Positions 13,299 to 20,402 of a stretch of DNA of 27,395 bases are shown here, one piece after another; within the stretch, counting starts at the first letter, position 1, and each line of letters begins with the position of its first letter. The stretch is from NCBI GenBank assembly GCA_049515555.1, contig JBEKTY010000108.1:1-27395 (forward strand). The letters are read 5' to 3'. A model generated the notes under the pieces. It did not search any database. It had not been told where the DNA came from and worked only from the letters and a program-made list of their open reading frames with translations. Made by a program: the position numbers and the translations under genes. The stretch is from JBEKTY01 sp049515555. GTDB taxonomy: Bacteria > Planctomycetota > Planctomycetia > Pirellulales > Thermoguttaceae.

Positions 13299-14921
13299 AT
13301 GCAATTCACCACGCCCCGATACCTGGCGCCGGTTCATCCCAAGCGGGTGCCCCACTTCTTCACCGACGTATTGATCATCGGCGGCGGGCTGGCCGGCGTG
13401 CGTGCAGCCCTGGCCATCGATCCCGCCCTGTCGGTAGTGGTCATTACCAAGGACGGACTGCGCGACTCGAACAGCTCGCACGCGCAGGGCGGAATCGCGG
13501 CCGTGCTGGACCCCGACGACCGCTTCGAGGACCACGTGCGCGACACGCTCGCGGCCGGCGGCAGCCTGTGCGACCCGGCCGTGGTGCGGCACGTGATCGG
13601 CGAAGCCCCGCGGCGGATCGAAGAGCTGATCGCCTGGGGCACGAACTTCGACCGCGTGGGCGGGCGGCTGGCCCTGGGCCGCGAGGGCGGGCACGGCCGC
13701 GACCGCGTCGTGCACGCCCTGGGCGACGCCACCGGCAAGGAGGTAATGCGGGCCGTGGCCCTCCGCCTCCAGTCGCTGCCCAACGTCGAAATCTGGGAAA
13801 AGACCTTCGCCCTGGACCTGCTCACGGCCGACCGCGCCTGCCGCGGCGCACTGGTCTGGAACGGCCTGCACGGCAAGACCATGATCTGGGCCAAGCAAAC
13901 CATCCTCGCCACCGGCGGCGGCGGCCAGCTCTATCGCGAGACGACCAATCCCCCCGTGGCCACCGGCGACGGCATGGCCTTGGCCTACCGCGCCGGGGCC
14001 GAGCTCCGCGACCTGGAGTTCGTCCAGTTCCATCCCACGGTCTTGTATATCGCCGGCGGCAGCCGGCACCTCATCAGCGAGGCCACGCGCGGCGAAGGGG
14101 CGCACCTGGTCGATCGCCACGGCCGGCGCTTCATGGCCGACTACGATCCCCGCGGCGAGCTGGCGCCCCGCGACGTCGTGAGCCTGGCCATCGTCAGCCA
14201 GATGGAGCGGACGCGGCACCCCAACGTCTACCTGGACCTGACGCATCTCGACCCCGTTCGGGTGCGGGCCCGCTTCCCGGGCATCGCCGCGCAGTGCGCC
14301 GAGTTCGATCTGGACATCACGCGGGACCCGATTCCCGTCCGCCCCGGGGCCCATTACATGATGGGCGGCATCACCGTCGATCGCCAGGGCCGGACCACGC
14401 TGCCGGGGCTGTGGGCGGCGGGCGAAGTGACCGCCACCGGCCTGCACGGCGCCAACCGCCTGGCCTCCAACAGCCTGCTGGAGGCCCTGGTCTACGGGGC
14501 ATACGCGGGCCAGGGCGCGTCGCAGGCCGCGGCCGCCGTGCCCGACAACTTCTTCGCCCTGCCCATCCACAATCCCCGCGCCGAGTCGGCCGGCGAGCCG
14601 CTCAACCTGGAAGACATCCGCAACGCCCTGAAGAGCCTGCTGTGGCGAAACGTGGGAGTCCGCCGCGACGCCGAAGCCCTGACCGAGGCCCAGCAGAACG
14701 TGGGCCACTGGTGCCGCTACGTCCTGGCCCGCCAGTTCGCCGACCCCGGCGGCTGGGAACTGCAAAACATGCTCTGCGCGGCCGGGCTGGTGATCGAGGC
14801 CGCCCTGCTGCGCCAGGAAAGCCGCGGGGCGCACGTCCGCACCGATTTCCCGCAAACCGACGACCCCGCCTGGAACCGGCACATCACCTTCCAACGCGGG
14901 CCGGACACGGCCCAATCCTGA
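13299..14921 (+). CDS. nadB: L-aspartate oxidase
   Basis: A 540-residue cytoplasmic FAD enzyme that oxidises L-aspartate to iminoaspartate, the first step of de novo NAD synthesis; NadA (quinolinate synthase) would use the product. The FAD-binding GGGLAG lies at residues 28-33, followed by SSHAQGGIAAV (59-69) and the substrate-site region REGGHGRDRVVHALGDATG (about 128-146). Further on are ATGGGGQLYRETTNP (about 204), EFVQFHPT (about 241), ISEATRGEGAHLVD, and HYMMGGI with the catalytic-site His near 352. Family members such as succinate dehydrogenase flavoproteins share the fold, but length, the lack of a covalent FAD-attachment His motif and the C-terminal helical bundle fit NadB. No nadA or nadC is nearby. 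The start has no strong Shine-Dalgarno site. Confidence 0.93.
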   Translation: MQFTTPRYLAPVHPKRVPHFFTDVLIIGGGLAGVRAALAIDPALSVVVITKDGLRDSNSSHAQGGIAAVLDPDDRFEDHVRDTLAAGGSLCDPAVVRHVIGEAPRRIEELIAWGTNFDRVGGRLALGREGGHGRDRVVHALGDATGKEVMRAVALRLQSLPNVEIWEKTFALDLLTADRACRGALVWNGLHGKTMIWAKQTILATGGGGQLYRETTNPPVATGDGMALAYRAGAELRDLEFVQFHPTVLYIAGGSRHLISEATRGEGAHLVDRHGRRFMADYDPRGELAPRDVVSLAIVSQMERTRHPNVYLDLTHLDPVRVRARFPGIAAQCAEFDLDITRDPIPVRPGAHYMMGGITVDRQGRTTLPGLWAAGEVTATGLHGANRLASNSLLEALVYGAYAGQGASQAAAAVPDNFFALPIHNPRAESAGEPLNLEDIRNALKSLLWRNVGVRRDAEALTEAQQNVGHWCRYVLARQFADPGGWELQNMLCAAGLVIEAALLRQESRGAHVRTDFPQTDDPAWNRHITFQRGPDTAQS

Positions 14922-15002
14922 CCAGGCGGTTTTGGCGAAAATCGCACGCACGGGGCGTCAAGGCCAGATTGCAACTTTGCCCAAAAGAAGCGGAAACATC
15001 CG

Positions 15003-16295
15003 ATGAAGCAGCGCACTGTTTGGGTAATGATCGGTTTGACGGTCTGGTCCGGTCTGGCATTCGCCTCGCCCGCCGCGACTCGCGCCGGCGACTGGCCCGG
15101 GTGGCGTGGCCCGACGGGCTGCGGCACTACCGACGAGAAGGACCTGCTCTTGCGGTGGGACGGCAAGTCCGGCGAAGGCATCGCGTGGAAGGCCCCGCTT
15201 GCCGGCACCACGGGCCATTCCTCCCCCATTGTCTGGGGCGACCGCGTCTTCATCACCACGGCGGTCAGGCAGACTTCCGAACAGGAGAAGAGAAAGGAAA
15301 TCCCCGACCATCATTTCGCTTGCTACCGGGCCAGCGATGGCAAACTCCTGTGGCAAAGCCGCGTTGCCCACGGGCCGTTCCCGGCATACATGGGCGTCTA
15401 CGCGGCGCCCACGCCGGTCACCGATGGGAAAGCAGTCTATTGCTGGTTCGGCTCGGCGGTAGTGGCCGCCGTCGACTTCGGCGGCAAGCTCCTCTGGCGC
15501 CACGAGTTGGCCGGCGAGTTCTTGAAGAAACCATATTACCTCAATCCGGGCATTTGCGCGAGCATGGTCCTGTACGAGGACACGCTGCTCCAGATTTTTG
15601 AGCAAGGCGGCGGCGCCGGAAGCCTGCAAGCCTTGGACAAGCGAACCGGGAAAGTGAAGTGGGAGCGAAAACGGGACAAGGACAAATGCACCCAGTGCAA
15701 CACGACTCCACTACTGATCGACGTCCAAGGCAAGCCGCAGTTGGTTATCTTGGCCGCGCAGATCCTGCAGTCCTTGAATCCCGCCGACGGCGAGCCCATC
15801 TGGTGCTGCACCGCCGCCCGCGGCTTCGGCTCGTCGCCACTGTACAGTTCCAGCCTGGTGTATGCCGACATGGGGTACGATAAGCCGGCACTGGCGGTCG
15901 ACCCGACCGGCACAGGCGACGTGACCAAGACGCACGTGAAATGGCGGCTTCCGGAGGTCGCGGGCGACTGGGCTTCGGCGGTCGCCGACGGCCAGTACCT
16001 TTACAAGGTCGACGAGTCGCACACCGTCACCTGCCGCAAGCTGAGCAGCGGGGAAACGGTGTTCACCGGGCTCCTGGAAGACGTCTCCTCGCAGGCCAGC
16101 CCGATCGCCACGGCCGCCGGCCGCATCTACTTCGTAAGCGCCGGGAAGGGCTACGTGATCAAGGCGGGGCCAAAGTTCGAGTTGCTCGGCGGCGGCCACG
16201 TTGGGGGCTGGGACGTTGGCTCGTCGCCGGCGGTTTCGGGCGGCCGCATCTTCGTCCGCGATTTCGATTTCCTCTACTGCATCGGCAAGAAATAG
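15003..16295 (+). CDS. Secreted PQQ-binding-like beta-propeller protein
   Basis: A 430-residue exported protein. A signal peptide covers residues 1 to about 28 (VWVMIGLTVWSGLAFASPA). It is followed by the DWPGWRGPTG opening typical of the PQQ-like propeller proteins that abound in planctomycetes. Blades repeat the pattern HSSPIVWGDRVFI, CYRASDGKLLWQSRV, LQALDKRTGKVKWE and LNPADGEPIW. A CTQCNTTP sequence near residue 230 and CC in IWCCTAARG are notable cysteines. Such proteins rarely show quinoprotein dehydrogenase residues and may instead be structural or BamB-like; no catalytic assignment is made. The spacing from nadB is 81 bp with no obvious promoter, so co-transcription is possible but there is no functional link. 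Confidence 0.85.
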   Translation: MKQRTVWVMIGLTVWSGLAFASPAATRAGDWPGWRGPTGCGTTDEKDLLLRWDGKSGEGIAWKAPLAGTTGHSSPIVWGDRVFITTAVRQTSEQEKRKEIPDHHFACYRASDGKLLWQSRVAHGPFPAYMGVYAAPTPVTDGKAVYCWFGSAVVAAVDFGGKLLWRHELAGEFLKKPYYLNPGICASMVLYEDTLLQIFEQGGGAGSLQALDKRTGKVKWERKRDKDKCTQCNTTPLLIDVQGKPQLVILAAQILQSLNPADGEPIWCCTAARGFGSSPLYSSSLVYADMGYDKPALAVDPTGTGDVTKTHVKWRLPEVAGDWASAVADGQYLYKVDESHTVTCRKLSSGETVFTGLLEDVSSQASPIATAAGRIYFVSAGKGYVIKAGPKFELLGGGHVGGWDVGSSPAVSGGRIFVRDFDFLYCIGKK

Positions 16296-16390
16296 AGGCA
16301 GGGCCGGGCGTTATGCCCGACGCCTGCGTCGGCATGTGAAGCGGGCTGGGCTGCCGGCATGGCTGAACCCACCAAAATCCGCGAAAAACT

Positions 16391-16424
16391 GGTGGTGGGG
16401 CTCGCTTTGCTCGACCCACCCTAC
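16391..16424. repeat. GTAGGGTGGGTCGAGCG repeat, copy 2 (inverted)
   Basis: Reads GTAGGGTGGGTCGAGCAAAG on the minus strand and continues GCGAGCCCCACC, closely matching 7506-7535 with a few substitutions that keep the hairpin pairing. Confidence 0.65.
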
Positions 16425-16505
16425 AAGTTTCCGGCCGCCCGCAACAGGAACTAGCAAGAACCTTTCCCGGGGCGGCGACGTAGAGGGATTTGTGGCGGCC
16501 CCCCT

Positions 16506-16533
16506 TTGCTCCCGGCCGCCGCGATGGTAGACT
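16506..16533 (+). promoter_or_regulatory. Candidate promoter of the Gld-like ABC operon
   Basis: TTGCTC (16506-16511), a 16-bp spacer, TAGACT (16528-16533), with TGG just before the -10 as an extended element. The predicted start is near 16540. Confidence 0.4.
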
Positions 16534-16624
16534 GAGAGATTCTGACGACTCCCAGACCGGTCCCCCCTGGCCGGCGTATGTTTTTCGGCCGTCCTGCCTT
16601 TTGGAGCTTCTTGGAGCAAACACG

Positions 16625-17359
16625 ATGACCCAGCCAGCCGCCCCCGCCATGATCGAGGCCCAGGGGCTGACCAAGTATTTCGGAAGTTTTGCGGCCATTC
16701 GGGAGGTTTCCTTCCAGGTGCATCAAGGCGAGGTGGTGGCCTTCCTGGGGCCCAACGGGGCGGGAAAGAGCACCACCATGAAGCTGCTGACGGGCTACCT
16801 GGCGCCCAGCGCCGGCCAGGCCCGCGTGGCCGGCCACGACATGTCGGCCGACCGCCTGGCGGGCTCGGCCCGGCTGGGCTACCTGCCCGAAAACGGCCCC
16901 CTGTACACGGACATGACCCCGCGGAGCCTGCTCAACTTCTTCGCCGACGCCCGGGGCCTCAGCCCCCAGCGCAAGCACCAGCGGATCGAGGCCGTGGTCG
17001 AGCTGTGCGCCTTGGGCAGCGTGATCGGCAAGCCCATCGGCAAGCTCTCCCGCGGCTACCGGCAGCGGGTGGGCATGGCCCAGGTGCTGCTGCACGAGCC
17101 CGACGTGCTGATCCTCGACGAGCCCACGGCCGGGCTGGACCCCAACCAGATCCACGAGGTCCGCGAGACGATCCGCAAGCTCGGCCAGAACAAGACGATC
17201 CTGCTCTCGACCCACATTTTGCAGGAGGTCGAGGCCATGGCCGGCCGCGTGCTGTTCATCGACGAGGGCCGGCTGATCTACGACGGCTCGATCCGCGAGC
17301 TGACCAAGGACGGCCGGCGGCTGGAGGAGCATTTCCGCCAGTTGACCAGCGTGGCGTGA
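16625..17359 (+). CDS. ABC transporter ATP-binding protein, GldA/NatA type
   Basis: A 244-residue ATPase that should power the permease encoded next. Motifs are complete: Walker A GPNGAGKST (42-50), YLPEN at 87-91 in the Q-loop position as in GldA-like proteins, signature LSRGYRQR (141-148), Walker B VLILDEP (161-167), and the switch His in LLSTHILQEVE (197). The ATG at 16625 is chosen because GGAG (16612-16615) lies nine bases upstream and the ABC domain starts at once (MIEAQGLTKYFGSF). A longer in-frame start at 16490 would add a sequence without similarity. It is separated from the next gene by 81 bp containing a small GCCGCAAGCGGC hairpin. ABC machines of this type move or assemble envelope components; in Bacteroidetes the relative serves gliding. 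Confidence 0.92.
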   Translation: MTQPAAPAMIEAQGLTKYFGSFAAIREVSFQVHQGEVVAFLGPNGAGKSTTMKLLTGYLAPSAGQARVAGHDMSADRLAGSARLGYLPENGPLYTDMTPRSLLNFFADARGLSPQRKHQRIEAVVELCALGSVIGKPIGKLSRGYRQRVGMAQVLLHEPDVLILDEPTAGLDPNQIHEVRETIRKLGQNKTILLSTHILQEVEAMAGRVLFIDEGRLIYDGSIRELTKDGRRLEEHFRQLTSVA

Positions 17360-17440
17360 TGCAAACAGCGCGAAGCCGCAAGCGGCATCGCACGTACGAG
17401 ATTCACAGTTCCTTACGAGGTCCACAGTTCGGTACAAGCC

Positions 17441-20290
17441 ATGAACACAAACGTCCTCTTCGCGGTATTCAAGCGGAACTTCGTCAGTTACCTGGCCAAT
17501 CCCACCGGCTACGTATTCATCTGCGTGTTCGTGCTGCTGAGCTCGTTCGCCGCCTTCTGGCCCAACGAATTCTTCAACGCCAACCTGGCCAACCTGGACC
17601 AGCTCAACGCCACCTTCCCGCTGATCATGCTGGTCTTCATCCCGGCGATTACGATGGGCGTGTGGGCCGAGGAGAGCCGGCAGGGGACCGACGAGCTGCT
17701 GCTGACGATCCCCGCCGGCGATTTCGAGATCGTGCTGGGCAAGTACCTGGCCGGCGTGGGCATCTTCGGCGTCTCGCTGGTGTTCTCGGCCCTGTGCAGC
17801 TACGCGGTCCTCAGCGGGCTGGGCAGTCCCGACTTGGGCCTGCTGGTGGCCACGTATTTCGGCTACGCCCTGCTCGGGCTGGCGATGCTGGCCGTGGGCA
17901 TGGTGGCCTCGTTCCTCACCCGCAACCTCACCGTGGCCTACATCCTGGGGGCCCTGCTCAATGCCCCCCTGGTCTTCATGACCTGGGCCGACGCCATTCC
18001 CATGCTCAACCGCAAGCTGGCCCTGGGCGTAAAGCAGTGGAGCTTCGGCGGGCAATTCCAGGAGTTCGGCCGCGGCGTGCTGAACCTCTCCGGCCTGGCC
18101 TATTTCCTGCTCGTCGTGACCGTCATGCTGTACGTGAGCATGGTGCTTATCGGCCGGCGGCATTGGGTGCGGGGCGGCAGTTGGCAGGTCATGGGGCTGC
18201 ACTTCCTGGTCCGCGGCGTGGCCCTGGCCGTCGTCGCCGTGGGCGTGGTGTGCTTCCTCAGCTACCACGACGTGCGGCTGGACGCCACCAGCGAGCGCCT
18301 CAGCTCGCTCTCGCCGTACACCATCCAACTGATCGACCAGCTCCGCGCCGACTACGACAAGGCCGAGGTCAAGCGGCCGGTCCGCATCGAGGCCTTCATC
18401 AGTCCCGAGGTGCCCGAGTCGTACGTCCAGACGCAGCTCAACCTGCGCAGCACGCTGCGGGAGCTGAAGGCCCGCGCCGGCAACATGATGGAGGTGCAGG
18501 TCAACGACACCGAGCAGTTCGGGTCGCTGGCCGAACTGGCCAAGAAGCGCTACGACATAACGCCGCACCGCGTGACGAGCGTCGTCCGCGGGGCCTACAA
18601 GCAGGACAACATCTTCCTGGGCGTGGCCTTCACCTGCGGCCTGGAAAAGGTGGTGTTGCCCTTTGTGGACCGCGGCATCCCGGTGGAATATGAATTGGTC
18701 CGCTCGATCTGCACGGTCACCGAGCAGAAGCGGAAGCGGATCGGGGTGATCGAGAGCGACGCCCCGCTGTTCGGCCGCTTCAGCATGCAGGGCCAGTCGC
18801 CCGCCTGGCAGATCATCAGCGAGCTGAAGAAGCAGTACGAGGTGGTGCAGGTCAACCCGTCGCAGCCCATTCCGGCGCATAAGCCCGCCGCCAAGCCGGG
18901 CGAGAAGGACGAGGGCTTCGACGTGCTGCTGGCGGTGCAGCCCTCGGCGATGGGCCGGCCGGAGGCGGATAATTTCGTGGCCGCCGTCCGCAGCGGCCAG
19001 CCCACGGTGATCTTCGAGGACCCCTTCACCTTCTTCGCCCCCGAGGTGCCGGGCACGTCGCAGCCCCGCCATCCGCCCGACCCCATGATGGGCATGTTCA
19101 ACCGCCAGCCGCTGGAGAAGGGCAACCTCAAGCCCCTGTGGCAGATGCTGGGCGTGAGTTTCAGCGGCGACGAGGGCCGCGACGACTTCCCGCCCTTCGC
19201 CGGCGGCGACGAGGAAGGCCCGGGCGGGGCCGACCAGATCGTCTGGCAAAACTACAACCCCTATCCCAAGCTCAGCGACATCCCGGCCGAGTTCGTGTTC
19301 GTCGACAACGGCTGCGGCGCCAAGCCGCCCTTCTGCGAGGAGGACCCCATCAGCTCCAAGCTCCAGCACTTGTTCTTCCCGGCGCCGGGCTGGATCGAGA
19401 AGCGCAACACCGCGGGCTTGACCGACCGCACGTTCGTGCCCCTGGTGCAAACCGGCGTCAACAGCGGCACGATCCGCATGGGCGACATGATCCTCCGCAC
19501 GCCCATGGGCCAGATGCTCAACCCGCTCCGCCGCGAGGTGCCGGGCGACCACAAACAATACTGCCTGGCCGCGCACATCACCGGCCGCCTGCCGGCCAGG
19601 CCGGCCGAGGCGGGCAAACCCGACACGGCCAAGGATGTCCAGGCCGACAAGCCCGCGGCCAACGTCAACGTCGTCCTGGTGGCCGACATCGACATGTTGA
19701 CCGACGAGTTCTTCCGCTGGCGCGAGCAGGGCGAGGTGCCGGGGCTGGGCCTGCACTTCGATTTCGACAACGTGACGTTGGTCCTCAACGCCCTGGATTC
19801 GCTGGCCGGCGACCAGCGCTTCCTGGAGCTCCGCAAGCGCCGGCCGCAGCACCGCACGCTGACCCGCATCGACGAGCGGACCGAAGAGGCCCGCCGCAGC
19901 GCCAGCCAAAAGATCGAGGAGCTCCGCCGCAGCCGGGCCGATGCCAAAAAACGCGAGCAGCAGAAGCTCACCGAGCTGATTCAGAAGCTCACCGAGCAGT
20001 ACAAGAAAGAGGCCATCGACTCGGCCGAGGCCGGCCGCCGGCTGGAAATCGCCCAAGAGAACGGCCAGCGCCGCCTGAAAGAGAAAGAGGCCGAGCTCGA
20101 TCGCGAGCAGAATGAGGAGATCGGAAACATCGAAGCCCAGAAGAACGCCGGCATCGGACGGGTCCAGGATCAGTACAAGATGTGGGCCGTGCTGCTGCCG
20201 CCCATCTTCCCCTTGCTCGTGGCCGGACTGGTGTTCTTCAATCGCCGCGCCAAGGAGCGCGAGGGAGTTTCCAAAAACCGTTTGCGCTAA
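17441..20290 (+). CDS. ABC-2 permease fused to a GldG-like extracytoplasmic domain
   Basis: A 949-residue protein joining what are two proteins in the gliding-type ABC system. Residues 1-240 are a six-helix ABC-2 permease like GldF (NPTGYVFICVFVLLSSFAAF, MGVWAEESRQGTDELLLTIP, GKYLAG). Another membrane helix follows at about 252-275, and residues 280-790 resemble the GldG-type uncharacterised transport domain (RLSSLSPYTIQLIDQL, EAFISPEVPESY). Residues about 800-910 form a long, highly charged coiled coil (RIDERTEEARRSASQKIEEL), then a final membrane helix (about 913-933, AVLLPPIFPLLVAGLVFF) and a basic tail. It is followed after 112 bp by the DUF4340 gene, a common partner. The transported substrate is unknown. 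The permease and GldG assignments are firm; the physiological role is inferred. Confidence 0.88.
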   Translation: MNTNVLFAVFKRNFVSYLANPTGYVFICVFVLLSSFAAFWPNEFFNANLANLDQLNATFPLIMLVFIPAITMGVWAEESRQGTDELLLTIPAGDFEIVLGKYLAGVGIFGVSLVFSALCSYAVLSGLGSPDLGLLVATYFGYALLGLAMLAVGMVASFLTRNLTVAYILGALLNAPLVFMTWADAIPMLNRKLALGVKQWSFGGQFQEFGRGVLNLSGLAYFLLVVTVMLYVSMVLIGRRHWVRGGSWQVMGLHFLVRGVALAVVAVGVVCFLSYHDVRLDATSERLSSLSPYTIQLIDQLRADYDKAEVKRPVRIEAFISPEVPESYVQTQLNLRSTLRELKARAGNMMEVQVNDTEQFGSLAELAKKRYDITPHRVTSVVRGAYKQDNIFLGVAFTCGLEKVVLPFVDRGIPVEYELVRSICTVTEQKRKRIGVIESDAPLFGRFSMQGQSPAWQIISELKKQYEVVQVNPSQPIPAHKPAAKPGEKDEGFDVLLAVQPSAMGRPEADNFVAAVRSGQPTVIFEDPFTFFAPEVPGTSQPRHPPDPMMGMFNRQPLEKGNLKPLWQMLGVSFSGDEGRDDFPPFAGGDEEGPGGADQIVWQNYNPYPKLSDIPAEFVFVDNGCGAKPPFCEEDPISSKLQHLFFPAPGWIEKRNTAGLTDRTFVPLVQTGVNSGTIRMGDMILRTPMGQMLNPLRREVPGDHKQYCLAAHITGRLPARPAEAGKPDTAKDVQADKPAANVNVVLVADIDMLTDEFFRWREQGEVPGLGLHFDFDNVTLVLNALDSLAGDQRFLELRKRRPQHRTLTRIDERTEEARRSASQKIEELRRSRADAKKREQQKLTELIQKLTEQYKKEAIDSAEAGRRLEIAQENGQRRLKEKEAELDREQNEEIGNIEAQKNAGIGRVQDQYKMWAVLLPPIFPLLVAGLVFFNRRAKEREGVSKNRLR

Positions 20291-20323
20291 GGGATCGGTT
20301 GAGAAATAACTTCCGCATTTCAA

Positions 20324-20378
20324 TGTAGTCCGCACACGCCGTGTGCGGAAATGCGGCACACGGCGTGTGCCGACTACA
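20324..20378. repeat. GCACACG REP doublet between operon genes
   Basis: Arms 20324-20346 and 20356-20378 (23 bp, one mismatch) begin TGTAGTC and end GACTACA, and each contains the internal palindrome CACACGCCGTGTG. The 9-nt centre lies between them. It would form a strong hairpin in the mRNA just before the DUF4340 start. Confidence 0.8.
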
Positions 20379-20402
20379 AAAAGGTTCCGGGAGAATAGGA
20401 GC

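Larger units (their letters stand above)
16296..16624. other. Spacer before the ABC transporter genes
   Basis: 329 bp without a gene. It holds a short hairpin (CCGACGC paired with GCGTCGG around 16320-16337), the inverted copy of the GTAGGGTGGGTCGAGCG repeat (16391-16424) and a candidate promoter at 16506-16533. Confidence 0.6.

Noticed and set aside
13269..14951. A 560-codon minus-strand open frame opposite nadB
   Set aside because: It matches nadB almost end to end in antisense; nadB has all family motifs, so the antisense frame is a by-product.
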